Shown here: one piece after another, positions 10,756 through 22,700 of the stretch
Layout of the letters: every line of letters begins with the position of its first letter
Position numbering within the stretch: the stretch's first letter is position 1
The notes under the pieces: generated by a model
Told to the model about the DNA's origin: nothing
The model's database searches: none
What the model saw: only the letters and a program-made list of their open reading frames with translations
Program-made: the position numbers and the translations under genes
NCBI RefSeq assembly: GCF_020360975.1
Contig: NW_025408683.1
Span: 1,116,001-1,180,000, forward strand
Length of the DNA: 64,000 bases
Source of the DNA: Hirsutella rhossiliensis
Lineage: Eukaryota; Ascomycota; Sordariomycetes; Hypocreales; Ophiocordycipitaceae
Direction of reading: 5' to 3'

Positions 10756-12336
10756 GATGTGCGTTTCGAGACGTTTCGAGACGTTCGAGACGGGTGCCGG
10801 TGGAACTTGTCGCACAGCGCGTGCCGCTGTCCAAGGGCCGTGCACGCCCTGGGCTGGGCTGGGCTGTGGAAACGTGGAAAAGCTCTGGAGACCTGTGGAG
10901 GGGTGGATGGGTGGAGGGGTGGAGGGGTGTGGACTTATATGCCTGTGTGGCTGACCCCTGCAATCAGGGCTGGCGGCTACACCCAGGGCTCGCGCAGTAC
11001 GTACCGGTAAATCTGCCCTACACCCTTGGCGTGCAGCCTGCCCCGGATTTTCAGCAGGGGCTTCCTTCCTTCAATGCACCCATCGGCCGACTTGTGACGA
11101 GCCGCTAATATATAACCACGACAGCTTCGCTGGGGAGTTTCAGCTGCTCCCCTGCATTCGGCCAAGTGCAATGCGACTGACCGACTATCCGTCCATCTGC
11201 TTGGGATCGTCAATCCGCGGCTGCGGGCCGCCAGTGACGGCTCGTGCCGCGACCACTACGAGCACGACCTAGTGGTACCACCTATACGTAGTAGGATCTT
11301 GCGTGTAACGCGGTGAAAGATGCATCGTAGTTAAGCCTCGCATTCAACATCATTCAGAGGAGCGTACCCATTTTTGCAACTTGAACCAAAAAAAAAACCA
11401 GGCGTGCAGCACAACAAAGACCGAACAGTACAAACGCTAACGTAGTCGATCAAGATTAGTTCAGGTCTTTGGCTGGCGCGTTGCGCATGATAATCGGATA
11501 TTTTTCTAGCTTACAACTATCAAAATGCGTGAGAAAGCCAACCGTGCATGACCATGCGTACTACTGTGCCGTCATGTATGCATGCCAGCTGGCATTGTGA
11601 TATGATGCGAGGACCTGAATTGACTTGGCGAAAAGTGAACGGCAAGAGAAATGCCATGTTTGCGGTGGAGACGACGTCCCCAGGGGCTAATCGCGTCGGC
11701 AGAATCAATCCGTTGCCTACAGTGATGTGTGCCTAGTAACGTCCAAGACACATGCACGGCCATCCTCTAAAAAAGAAAAAGTATAGTTAGAGTACCTATT
11801 ACGTTATTATCGCAAAATAAGAAGAGCCTCGCTTCCTACTGGAACCACCACCAGGCTAGGCATAGCATAGAATTAGGTATGTTAGGCACTTGCGGACACG
11901 GCAGAGCAGACACGGCAGAGCGAGACACGGCACATCGAGCCAAGGAAGCCAAACCAGGCATAGTACCTCTCACAAAGAGAGCAGGGCACATGGCATAAAC
12001 GGGACTATTGGAACAGTAGAGTAGCTTCGGCTGCATTCGTGTGTTTATTCTTTTTCTGTGTCTCCCTCTCTGCTCCACTCTCCCACTTATCACTTATGCC
12101 CCTTGCCCTGCCTCTTCTTCTGTCTTCTTGCTTGCTGAATTGATAATTAATAAATAATTACCCCTCTCTCCACGTCAGCCTGCCACGCGTCCCCTCTGTT
12201 TCACACAGTCTCGTCCCTACACTTTCGGCATCAGGCTTCAGGACCAAGTCTTGGACCCTTCTTCTCGACACACCCCCTTAGCTGTCACATATCCCTGGCA
12301 GAGGGAACAGATACAACCAGACCCACAAGGGCAACT
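10756..12336. other. Intergenic, no gene recognised
   Basis: This 1.6-kb gap separates the oxygenase promoter from a retroelement scrap. It is not strongly RIPed. Contents are a G-rich purine tract (about 10895-10930), an A-run at 11389-11398 and small unrelated open frames under 100 codons. None shows a family motif. Confidence 0.5.
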
Positions 12337-12640
12337 TCAGTTGAGCCGGTAGTGTTCGTGTAGGTGGTGAGACAGCCTCATTCGGTTTTCCCTACAGGCC
12401 TTGATCTTGTCCTTTGGCTCCTCCAGCCTAGCCTCCAGTCTCAACCTTTCCCCAATCTCTTCAAGCCCAATCAGCCCAAGGAATTCTGCTAGCTTCTGCT
12501 TTGGAAGAGCTTTTGTCAATCCATCGGCTCGCATTTCAGCTGTTGGAACCCAACGAGGGCGAATTCTGCTTCCTTGCACTTCCTGACGTAGCCAGTGTTG
12601 ATGTATATCAACATGCCGTAGCCTGGTTGACAACTTCGGA
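12337..12640 (-). pseudogene. Copia retrotransposon fragment (RNase H C-terminus)
   Basis: A 98-codon minus-strand frame reads STRLRHVDIHQHWLRQEV, then TAEMRADGLTKALPKQKLAE. This is the conserved end of Ty1/Copia RNase H, where the motif ADGLTKAL marks the polyprotein tail. Nothing of integrase or reverse transcriptase is present nearby, so this is a truncated relic. It sits inside the biosynthetic cluster, between the oxygenase and transporter genes. Its sequence is not visibly RIPed. Confidence 0.8.
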
Positions 12641-13400
12641 CTTCCTTCTTACAGGAGCCTTATAGTCTGCGGATTGCTGGTCAAGGCGCTGCACCGATAC
12701 AGCACATTTTGTAATGCACACAACCCCCGCGCCTACGTCGCGCACTGCAGAGAGCTTTTGGGGGCAGAGTTCAATGAGGCCATGGCCATACGTAAGGCGC
12801 AGTGCATTAAGCGCCTTGGCGTCGTTGAGACCTATGCGCTTTCAAAGGAGGCCATCCTCGCGCATTTTCTGCTGTGCCCGTTCCCCCTCTGGGCTTCTTG
12901 GTCCACCTTATCCCACGGTGCAACCATCTCATCCTACTCTTCGGGCTCGTGCTCTGCATCTTCCGATTCTGTCCGGTCTAGAACTATCGAGGGTGTAGGG
13001 TTGGCACGCTGGTGTGGTGACCCGGCAGCCTCGTTGTCAGCCTTTATGGTTATCGGGTGACGAGGCGGGCTGGTCACCCGTAGGGTCGCCGGCAAGCTCA
13101 TGCTCATCGGCGCTTGGCGATGGCTTCATTGCCATAATCCTCATACTTGCGGCCCTTTGAGCAGCGTAGGCGCATGTGGGTTAGGTTGGCCGCATTAGGC
13201 TTCTTCTTGCCTACAGTGAGGGCCGGGCGAATAGCTTCAAGTTGGCGATACTTGGCAAGTAATGCAATACTACAGAGTATGTTGAAGGAAAGGGCGAGGT
13301 AGGCGCGGGCTTGTGCGCATACACAACGTGCGGTATCGGCGCAGCGCCTTGACCAGCCACACTCTATCCACTTTTTGGTCTGCCGGTTATTCGAGGCCAT
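12641..13400. other. Degenerate repeat-derived segment with facing similar fragments
   Basis: Two open frames, plus 12674-13060 (128 codons) and minus 13104-13400 (98 codons), face each other. About 65 bases of the plus strand from 12678 match, with scattered differences, the minus strand at about 13365-13300. The same sequence is therefore present twice in inverted orientation. Beyond this block the two sides diverge. I recognise no protein family, and the segment is most likely debris from a dispersed repeat. The 98-codon frame could be a small hypothetical gene, but nothing else supports it. Confidence 0.4.
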
Positions 13401-13647
13401 GTTGTATTATGTTACGTCTTTTTTTTCTAACAAATCCTTTCAGTACGTTTACTTGGTTTTTGCAGGTGCTGGCTGGCTCTTTTGTGTCTTTTCGAATCGT
13501 GGGCGTGACTGGTCGGCCACCCCTAGTTCTCGGCCACCTTCACACCAGCTTCAACACCACAACTTACCCACGCCCCAACCGCATTTGCACAAGCCCTCGT
13601 GTAAACAACCGACCGTGGCTGGTGGGATTGCACTGCTAGTTATATAT

Positions 13648-13695
13648 AGTAGTAGTAGTGGTAGTAGTAGTAGTAGTGATGACGGCAGTAGTAGC
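13648..13695. repeat. AGT trinucleotide microsatellite
   Basis: The AGT unit is repeated with a few interruptions (GGT, GAT, GGC) immediately downstream of the transporter stop codon, in its 3' flank. The length is likely to vary between strains. Confidence 0.85.
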
Positions 13696-13734
13696 AATAC
13701 TTTGGCCTCGATATCGACATCAATCCTCATCCTG

Positions 13735-15274
13735 CTAATGGCAGTCCCCTCGCCGGGGACCAACCATGAAAAACGACGCAACAGAGGTCATGGCCGACAT
13801 GGCCGCAAACGCGACGCCCATGTTCAGGAATCCAAACTGAGATCGCAGTGCGCCAGCCAAGATGGGCCCGATGCCCAGCCCGGCAAAAAAGTACATCGAG
13901 TTGAACCCAAACAGCTGCGCGTACGGCCCGTTGACGCCAAAGAGTTCCGGGTTGGCCGACTCGTATTTGCCAACGATGTCGATGGCCTCGACAAACGCCG
14001 GGGAGCTGACGGCGGCGAGGCCCACGCCGTTCATGGCCAGCGCCAGGCAGAAGAGGGAAATGTTGTTGTACTTGCCCGAGACGACGTGCTGGCCGGGCAG
14101 CCCCAGCAGCACCAGACAAGGGGCCAGATATAGGTAGCCCAGGGTCGTGACGGTGCGGGTGCCGTACCGGTCCACGGCCTGGCCGGCAAGGCGACCCAGG
14201 GCCAGGTACGGCGTCATGAGGGCCGTGAAGATGAGGCCTACCTGTAGTGATGAAAATCCAAACAGGGATTCAGCCTCGATCGGCACTGTCGCGTCGAGAG
14301 CCCCGATAAGGAGAGCCTGCACCAGCGAGAGAGTCATGGCCACGTGAAGCCTAGGCTCTCGGAAGCAATGCAGGATTGGCAGTGTCTTGAATATGCCAAC
14401 TACGTCGCCACGGATCTTGTACCTCTCTTGATCTTGGTCGCCATCATCGCCGTCATCGCCGTCATGGTTGGCGTCGTTGGCGTCGTTGGCGTCGCCGGCT
14501 GGCAAAAGTCGATCGGTCTCGCTGGCATCGGCCGGATCGCCCCGCGACGACGCGCAAAGGCCACCGCCATACTTGATTGCCGTCTTGCTGTCCACGACGA
14601 GTAGACGCATAGCAAAGTCGACGACCAGGAGCGCCGCCGAGATGCCAAAGATGCCATGGGTGCCGGCCCACTCGTAGATGACGCCGCCCGCCATGGGCGC
14701 GACGAGTTCACCGGCCGAGATGGTGGCGAATATCTAATCAAGCGAAAAGGTGCCGGCCAGGTTAGCCAAGGTCGACGACGGGCGTCAGGAGCGGTCAAGA
14801 AGAGAAGAAGGCGAGGAATACCGTTCCAATGGCCTCTCCGATCTGGCCAGGCGGGACGGTGTCTTGGACCATGTCAAGCCCGGCCGTCCAGACAATGGCA
14901 GTCGACATGCCCTGGAGAAGCCTCGAGGATAGGAGGATGGTGAAGCTTCCGGCGAAGGCAAACGCGGCGCTTGACGCGCAGAGAAGCGCCAAGCCAGCGA
15001 GAAACAGGCGTCGAGAGCCGACCCGGCTGGCGCTCCATCCAGCCGGAAGGGGGAACAAGACTGACGATGCCGAGTATACGGCGAGCAGGCCCGATGTGTA
15101 CGGCTGGAGCTGCTCGTCGGGCACGAGGAAGCGGTCCCGCAGCAGAAAGGGCAGCACGGGAACCACGATGCCGTACAGCACGAGGTCGGTAAAGAGCCCA
15201 AAGGCTACCGTGACGATGACAAAGGAGGGCTTGGAGCGCCATCCGACGCCCCGGGGCTGGGTCTGGGAAGCCAT
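13735..15274 (-). CDS. MFS transporter (DHA1/multidrug-like), two exons
   Basis: Minus-strand exons are 15274-14822 and 14733-13735, joined in phase 0 to give 483 residues. The 88-nt intron runs GT (14821) to AG (14734) with a CTAAC-type branch site. Splicing restores the conserved run GEAIGT / IFATISAGELVAP. About 12 hydrophobic segments are visible, with a cytosolic loop rich in Asp and Gln in the middle (DANDANDANHDGDDGDDGD). The early part (DLVLYGIVVPVLPF) and the repeat-half loop GRLAGQAVDRYGTRT fit drug:proton antiporters or VAT-type carriers. Position between two tailoring oxygenases suggests export of the cluster product or self-protection. Metarhizium ppz clusters include an MFS gene (ppzB in my recollection), so this is its likely counterpart. 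The donor GTATTC is slightly weak. Confidence 0.9.
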
Positions 15275-16341
15275 GTGCTCGCCAAGTCAAGAAAATCTAC
15301 TTGTCAACACTAGGGAGGCACCTTTTTCTTTGCATCTCAATTCGTGTGTTGGTGTAATTAGTTGATGCCTGATGGAGCTTTTTTCTGGCCCCGTCCAATT
15401 CTTTCCCCCTCCTTTCATTGTTATTTATTCATCTATTTTGCCTGCTTTTTTTATTGCATAAGACAGTCACTAGTCAAAGTCGTGCCCGAGCACACATTTA
15501 TCATTTATTAGCCGTCAATCTCCAAACGAAAACGGCTTGACTCGATGCATCTCGCGGCTCTCTCTCTCGTGGCCCCCACGCCGCTTTGTTTCCCACGTCA
15601 TGGTAGTCTCACTGCTAGGGGCACGCCCGGGGCGGTACATGAGTCTTGTACGTATTCAGTCGGCAGCACAGTTTATTAACGCATCTGGCTGCCTGCCTGT
15701 CTGCACTTGATGTTTGATGTGCACGGCGGGGCCGAGACTCCATGGAGGCTTGTTGCTCGATTCAACCTACGGTACGGTGGCACATGCAAGCCAATGCCGC
15801 CGACGGACGACAATCTACGCCAATCCCTGGGGTCGCTTTCCGCTGCACGCCGCTCCTCCGACTGTCACCGCCGGCAGTAATTACTCGATACCGTGTGCAG
15901 GGTGCTGTCGACGATACGGGGCACCGCCCGACACCCTCGGAGACACGGAGACTCGTAGACTCGGATGGCTGCTTTGATGCACGACAACAGCAAATCCCCA
16001 AGTCTCGGAAAGACGTGCTCGTCGAATGGCTGTTGCCCATGTTGCAGCACGCCCCCTCCCAGTTGCCCGGATTGTACGTCATCTAACTTACACGGGCTTG
16101 TTTGGTTGTTCCCGCCCAACATCTTCATCGCAAAGCTGGCTGCAGGGCCATTTATTCATATAGTAGCGGTCTTGTTTTCGTTTCTGTCCCCCCCCTCCCT
16201 TTCTTATCTATTTATGTAAACGTGTCTATTTGTTTCGCTTCACGTATTCCATCACATTGCGCCCAAACCAACGTAAGCGCCTAAACAAAGATATTCCATC
16301 GCGTCGGTACCGCTCCCGCCGCTGCATCCTGTCCCTTCATC
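15275..16341. promoter_or_regulatory. Divergent promoter region between MFS transporter and second oxygenase
   Basis: The 1.07-kb region separates head-to-head genes (transporter minus, oxygenase plus). It contains T-rich and CT-rich stretches (15365-15450, 16170-16210) typical of fungal core promoters. I found no palindrome that I can assign to a known cluster regulator. Short open frames inside it do not look coding. Confidence 0.5.
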
Positions 16342-17496
16342 ATGGCCATGGACCCGGATGGGACGACGAGCCCAAGCTCTAACACCATGGAGCTCCGGCT
16401 CGCCTCTGGCAACGGCCCCGTGACTCGGACCGTTCTCCGATCGCCCGTCCGCGACGCCGAGCCGTCCGAGATCCCCGTCATTGACCTGTCGCGCCTCTTC
16501 AGCGACACCCTGGCGGACCGCGAGGCCGTGGCCAGCCAAATACACGATGCCGCATCCAACATGGGATTCTTTTACGTCAAGAACCACGGGATACCTCTCC
16601 AGGAGATCCGCGGCGCCTACGAGGCCGCCTTGGACTTTTTCCGACAGGGCCCTGCGGAAAAGATAAAGGCGGACGCGACCGAGGGCCCCTATGATAGCGG
16701 CTGGCGGGGCCCGCGGACGCAGCGGGTGAATCCAGATGAAGGCGTTGACGTCCGCGAAACGTACAGCGTCTTGTACGAAGCGCGTCTCGATCCCACAGTC
16801 GAGGCCGCCGCCAGCATTCCCCACGAGGCAGCTCAATACATTGGCCAAGGAAAACCTGCGTTTGAGGGAACAGAGCAGGTGCCGCAGCTCAAGGAAAGTC
16901 TCGAGCGGTACTACAAGTCATGCCTGGCCCTCGCGCGAGCCTTGACGAGGGCCTTTGCCCTGTCTCTGGGCCTCTACGAGGACGCCTTTGACACCAAGGT
17001 GCAGTATCCCGACGCCTCGCTCGAGGTTAATTTTTACCCGCCCCTCGCCCAGGGCAGCGACAGCAGCAGCAGCAACAGCGCCCGGAGGGAGCCAAAGGAT
17101 GCCGACTCTCGCATCTCCATCGGCTCGCACACCGACTTCCTATTCTTCACCATGCTCTGGCAGGACGACGTGGGCGGCCTGCAGGTGCTCAACCACGAGG
17201 GGCAGTGGATAGCCGCGAAGCCTATCGAGGGCACCCTCGTCGTGAACATTGGCGACTACATGCAGCGCATCACAAACGACAGGTACGTCAGCACCGTGCA
17301 CCGCGCCAAGAACTGGAGCGGCCGCGAGAGGGTGAGCATGCCGTTCTTTTGGGGGTTTGGCCTGCACGAGAGCTGCAGGGTGCTCGAGGGCTGTCTTGGA
17401 GAGGGCGGCACGACTAAGTATGAAGAGATCCGGTGCGTGAATTGGGTGGCGAGTAGGCTCCGCCACCTGTTTGACATGAGCAATGGCATGTCATGA
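16342..17496 (+). CDS. 2-oxoglutarate/Fe(II)-dependent oxygenase, single exon
   Basis: This intron-free frame of 384 residues starts MAMDPDG. The N-terminal DIOX_N half reads EIPVIDLSRLF and MGFFYVKNHGIP. The jelly-roll core carries His263 and Asp265 (SHTDFLFF), His320 (STVHRAKN) and Arg330-x-Ser332 (RVS), a complete set for iron and 2-oxoglutarate. It is longer than the 334-residue enzyme at 9497-10755, partly because of a Ser-rich loop (GSDSSSSNSARR) before the first His, and the two are clearly different subfamilies. In pyrrolopyrazine clusters one such enzyme converts peramine to 8-hydroxyperamine (PpzC). I assign that role here only by elimination. It is transcribed away from the MFS gene through the shared promoter region. 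Confidence 0.9.
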   Translation: MAMDPDGTTSPSSNTMELRLASGNGPVTRTVLRSPVRDAEPSEIPVIDLSRLFSDTLADREAVASQIHDAASNMGFFYVKNHGIPLQEIRGAYEAALDFFRQGPAEKIKADATEGPYDSGWRGPRTQRVNPDEGVDVRETYSVLYEARLDPTVEAAASIPHEAAQYIGQGKPAFEGTEQVPQLKESLERYYKSCLALARALTRAFALSLGLYEDAFDTKVQYPDASLEVNFYPPLAQGSDSSSSNSARREPKDADSRISIGSHTDFLFFTMLWQDDVGGLQVLNHEGQWIAAKPIEGTLVVNIGDYMQRITNDRYVSTVHRAKNWSGRERVSMPFFWGFGLHESCRVLEGCLGEGGTTKYEEIRCVNWVASRLRHLFDMSNGMS

Positions 17497-17639
17497 GTCG
17501 GGGCATCTAGCTATATAGGTTGTGTCAGGTAACCGTTATGCCAAAGCAAAAGTGTAGGCCTACACGTAGTTCTCAAGGGCGCCGATTGGCCACTCCACTT
17601 CTGCCTTGAGGAACGAAAGGCCTTAGGCAACGACGTCGG

Positions 17640-19199
17640 TCAAGGTTGCGACGAGCGTTGGCATGACGCTGACGGCTCTCTTTGGCCGAGACTCGGCCCC
17701 GCCCCTTGACATCACGGGCTTATACGTGACCTTTTATAACCAGGGCCGCATCTCGACCATGATAAAGCTCGAGGCCCTGGCGTCGGTGCGCTACGCTAAG
17801 AAAAAGGCGATTGCGACGATACCGTTTCCAGGGGCGGCCTTTAACGTCACCGGTATCGCCACCATCGGGCCGGCGTTCCGGCTCGACGACAAAATCGACG
17901 TCGGGATGACCGTCTCGGCCGAGTTCGAGACCAACATTGACATTGCGTCGTGGCAGATTCGCCAGACCATCCCGGCCGAGGACGGAGCGCACGAGCCTAA
18001 GCCCCTAGACCAGCCCGACTACGACAAGCCGGGCGGCTAGAAGGGGATCTAGAAGCCCAGGGTCTACGCGGGAGTCGTGGCAGAGGGCGATGCGTCGGCC
18101 TATATCATTGCCTCGGTCGACTTTATGATCCGCTTCCACGACCGGTGGAGGATGGCTGCTGCGTCTATCGTCGCTAAAGGCTGGCTCATATTCAAGCTGG
18201 CTGCGGGCGCGACCAACCAGGCGACCTCCCCTTTCTCTACGGCATGTCGGTTGGCGCAGGCCGGTGTGCCCAAGTTGAGGCGCCGGCCATCTTCAAGTGG
18301 CCGAGCCAAAAGTACGACCTTCCCAGCCCCAGGCCCAAGGACGTCATTCAGCGCGGCACCTGTCCGGACCTTCGCGGGGGCGACCCGAAAAAGCGCAGGC
18401 GGGCAGTGACCCCCGGGCTCAGCGCGCCCTCAGACGTAATGCTCCTAGATGTCGGCAACGCGCCTCAGCATCACCAGCTGACTAGGCGGTCAGGGGACTG
18501 GGGCCCCCCTTTCTACATACCCTTGCCGGACCCCATCTGCCCGGACGCCAATTAGGGAGAGGCCGGCACCGAGTGCTCCGACATTACCGGGTAGGACGAT
18601 GAGGAGACGGCACCGGATAACGAAGCGTCAACGTGCTGGAAAAGCGAGTCCGGAAAAGACCTATAGGCACTGCCTTATGCGAGAACACGCAAGACGGCGG
18701 CCGCGGCCGCGGCGACATGATATACCGCGCCCCAGTCTACCACACTTCGGGCACTCTAGTACGTTGTCGAGACGCAGGCCAATAAATCAATCTACTGACG
18801 GATTAGCTTAAAAACTGTCCCAACTATCGTGTCCACAGCTACAAGGATAGGTCTAGCCTTAATGACTTTCGCTTCGAGTCGCTAGATCTATCGTGCGAAA
18901 AGCCAGCCAACTACCAAACCAAGTATGTTCTCGAGATGCAGCTCCAGGGGCTATTCTTTCACGACCTCGTCGCTAAGCATAGAGTTAATACCCTGAAAGA
19001 CCGAACCCTAAAAGGCAGGGGGTGGGAGGTAACGTTCTGTGGCTTTCTTAAACCCTTCTTGTATCAGGTAGACGTGGATTACAGAGTCACAGTCGACAAC
19101 GAATCTGCGGGCTGCCAGACGGCGACTGCTGCGCTTGACCTTGATGCTAGTCTGCTGCCTATCGAGGCGGGTCTCGACGGCTCTTGCATAGGGTGAAGT
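17640..19199 (+). pseudogene. Decayed gene for a fungal secreted-type protein (DUF7223/chitinase-tail-like)
   Basis: Coding fragments follow one another on the plus strand in shifting frames. 17663-18040 has IATIGPAFRLDDKIDVGMTV and is closed by TAG; reading resumes through KPRVYAGVVAEGDASAYI, then SVGAGRCAQVEAPAIFKW and IQRGTCPDL around 18240-18370. Near 18830-19000 come NCPNYRVHSYKDRSSLNDF and NYQTKYVLEMQL. This order resembles large extracellular fungal proteins with DUF7029/DUF7223-type beta domains and a downstream YQTEHVLE-type segment. Stops at about 18038, 18050 and 18553 are TAG where a CAG codon would fit, so light RIP damage may be involved. Family assignment is from memory of conserved phrases and is tentative; that it is a broken gene is much surer. 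Confidence 0.55.
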
Positions 19200-19478
19200 G
19201 TTCGGTCCATCAGACGGCCGGTGTTGGGAGGGGTTGACGCCAGCCGTTCAAGCTCCATGTTGGTCTGCCGGTATAGCTAGGCCCCATCTTTCTTACTGCT
19301 TGCTTTTCCGTCTTAGGAAGCCGCACGAGCTGGCTACGTGAGTGCCTAGGTCTGGCTAGGCACTAACTATGGTCTGCTAGGAAGGGCCCGAGGCAGTTGT
19401 CGCACCTCTGCGGGCAGTCATAGTCGTTACCGTTATAGTCTTTTCCTCCGCAGCGTCGACACGCTTATCTTCGGTTAT

Positions 19479-19767
19479 TCTCAAGCAGTGGCTTGAGAGC
19501 ACAGTGGAAGAAATAGGGGCACAGAAAGGTGAATTTAGTGATGCATGTCTTCGTCTATCTATTGGGACAAGGGAGGGGCTTATATAGGTACAGTGACCAC
19601 ACATAGCTAGCCAAAAGAGGGCATTAGGATGTTCCTATACCTAAGTTAGGCCTATATAATGTCCTTAGGCTAGGGGAGTTATGTTGTTTAGGTAGGCTTC
19701 CTTGTGCATGACTATTGGGTCCACTAAGCATGACTGTGGCCTCTTATGCCTACTCTCTCTCCTTAAC
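19479..19767 (-). repeat. Putative 3' LTR with terminal stem-loop
   Basis: Read on the minus strand it starts TGTTAAGG, has a TATATAAG box and ends in a perfect 8-bp stem-loop (TCTCAAGC, AGTG, GCTTGAGA on the plus strand, 19479-19498). It is much less RIPed than the body. No second copy in this window allows a formal LTR pair, so borders are approximate. Confidence 0.55.
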
Positions 19768-22700
19768 ACACCCCCTTGCCACCCTAGCTTCTAGATAGTG
19801 GGGCAATAGGTAGAGGAGGGTTCGGTCTAATAAATATAAGGTTATTCCGATGCTAAATTCGGCTGCTTTATTGTCTGTTTAAGGAGGTTATCTAAAAATA
19901 GGGGAGGCTCCTGATTATATCCTGCAAAAAAGGGAAGGTAAATGCAGCAAAAAGCAAAAGCCGGGACCTAGGGGAGAGGATGCAGGGAGAAGCCCCCTAT
20001 TTCCTCTCCCCTTAGGTCCCTAAGTTCATTGCCCGCGCCCCCCCTAGGGCGTGGTCACACAACCTGCTCTTCCGCCCTAAGGGGAGTCGAACTTACTACG
20101 ATTAATAGGGTCATATAACCTGCTCTTTACCGTTTAACTAGTAGTTATAAGTTATATTTATAACCTTTCTTATAAGGAGGGGCATAGCGGGGCATCCCTT
20201 TAGGTGGCCTAGGTACCGTAGTACCTTTACCGGCGACGTTGTTATTTAGGATAAAAGTAATCCTAAAGGTAGGCTTTCTAATAATATATTCCTTATATTA
20301 ATTAGTCTTAATTTAGTAAAGCTATCGCGATTATCGTAAGTTTAAGCGCTATCGTATTATACTAATTAAGGGGTAGTCTAGTAATAGCTTTACTTCTTAG
20401 TAGTAAATAGGGCTAACTTCTACCCCCTAGATCTTTATAGTTTCTTAACTAAATTAAGATCTAACTACGCCGTTAGAATCCCTTAATCTTAGTATATATA
20501 GTAGTACTCTTATTATCGAGTTCGCTATAGTAAGGAGATATTACGCCTTAATATAGTAGTTAGGTATATTATCTCTTAATATATCTTCCGGCCGTATTAC
20601 TAGTCCTAGTTACTTAATAAAGCTTTAATGCTTCTAGTATATAAGCCCCTTCGTTATACTATTAGCTAGGCTATCTATTAATGCGATCTAGCTAACTTAT
20701 ATTCGATCTTACTATACCTCCTAATAAAGCTAGTATTTATAAACGTTAACGTGCTTAAGGTTTATTTTAAGCTTTGCGCTTAATTTAGTTAGAAGCCTAA
20801 TAGTCTAAAGGTTATTATACTAGAGCTCTATAGTCCCTTTAATACTAATACTAAGCTCCTTAATTAGCTGGCCGAATACTACCTATTCCTTAGCTATTTA
20901 TAAGAGTACTAATAATTTAGCTTTTATAGAGGACGTTATTATAATAGCTTACTTAGTAGCTTTCTAGTTAATTAGCCTACTAAGGAGTAGGAATATATAT
21001 CCTTATAAGGACTTCCTAGTCTCTAGGTTATCGGCGTATAAGGAGTTAGATATATATATTAGCCGCCTTATTAAGTTTATCGCTATAAAGTAAATATAGC
21101 GGTTTCTCGTATAATAGAGGTAAGCTAGGCACTTATATACTTTATGCCTATAGCGCGGCCTAGGGTTATAATTATATTAGGCTAGCTTTCCGGCTATAAA
21201 TACGATATCTAGCTTAGTATAAATTGCTAGATAAATAAGCGACCTAATTAAAGAGATATATTTATATATCTCTTCTTTTAAGGCTTACTTTTTATAAGGG
21301 ACGAGCTCTTTTATTATTAGCGGGATCTTAGGCTTATAAAGGATATTATTATTAAGGATATAATATTTCTTTATAGTCTTAGAGATATAAAAAGCTTACG
21401 AGAGCTATATCTTCTTAAGATCCCTATCCTTAATAATCTCGATACTAAGGAACTAGCGTAGCTCTCCTATATACGTAATAGTATATATCTTTATAATAGC
21501 CTTATATAGCTCTTCTTAATCTTATTTTTACTTTTTTAGATATATTATAACGATATTATCTATAAAGATAAAGATAATAATGCCCTTATAGACTAGTATA
21601 TAGGCGTCTTTTACTAGCTACTAGGCTCTTAGTTTAGTAAAGAAACTAGATATCTCTTTAAACTATAGCTTTAAGGAGATATAGAGCCTATATAGTGCTT
21701 TTAATAGCTTTAGGCATAGCCTAGGCATTAAGAATCCCGGTAGAGGCTAGTAATAGACTTCTTAGCGTAGGATTATATATAGAAATACTATTTTTATATT
21801 ATATTATTCCGTCTTAAAGTCCTCGAGGTAGTAGAAGGCTATTAGTAGTCGAAATATTCGTGCTCGTAGCATAGCTATATATATATCCTCGTTACCTTTA
21901 GGTTATAGGTCTCTACGAACTATAATATATACTTTAAAGCGTATAATATACCCCTATTTATCGGTCTTATATATAAAGACCTAATATAAGGGGATTAGGA
22001 AGTAACCTTTCTATTTAATAATAGTTTTTAAGATAGTCTTCTATATACCCCTTACTAGGTTTTCCTTTATTTCGCGGTCTATAGCTTCCTTCTACTTATA
22101 TATAAATTCTAAAGCTATTACCGCGTTAAAGGAGGTAGGGGGGGGCGGTATATCTTTAACGTAATGCTTATACTTACTTACCTTTACGATAATATTATTA
22201 ATACGGGATTTCTTAGGCCTATAAGCTTATTTTCCTTTAATAATATTACTTAGGTTAATCCCTTATAACGTATCTTTTCGTCTACGTTATTCTTATATTT
22301 ATAATATCCTTAAGCTAGCCCTACTAACCGCTAGGTTAAGGGTATAGGGTTTAGACTAAGGGTTATCTTCTTAAACTTATACTATAATCGTTCCTTTACC
22401 CCTTAGGTTAAGAGGTATATTATTACGTTCGTCTTAAGGAGATAAGTTAATTAATATAGGTATTATATCTTTAAGCTATCTCCCTAATAAGATATAGGAG
22501 GGGTTGCTAGCTATAGTACCTATTATAGGCGTAGGAGGTATAGAGCTTAGTAACTCTATATTAAATATAGTATTAGGTAGAAGGGGTAACGTTAAAATCT
22601 CTATCCCTAGGCCTACTATTTCTAGAAGGGAAAGATATATATATCTATATAATCCCTATAAGGGCGTCTTTAATCCCTAATCTTCTAGAGTATATAGGGG

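Noticed and set aside
17663..18040. An intact 125-residue gene
   Set aside because: Family-like reading continues beyond its stop in the same and other frames, so it is a piece of a decayed larger gene.
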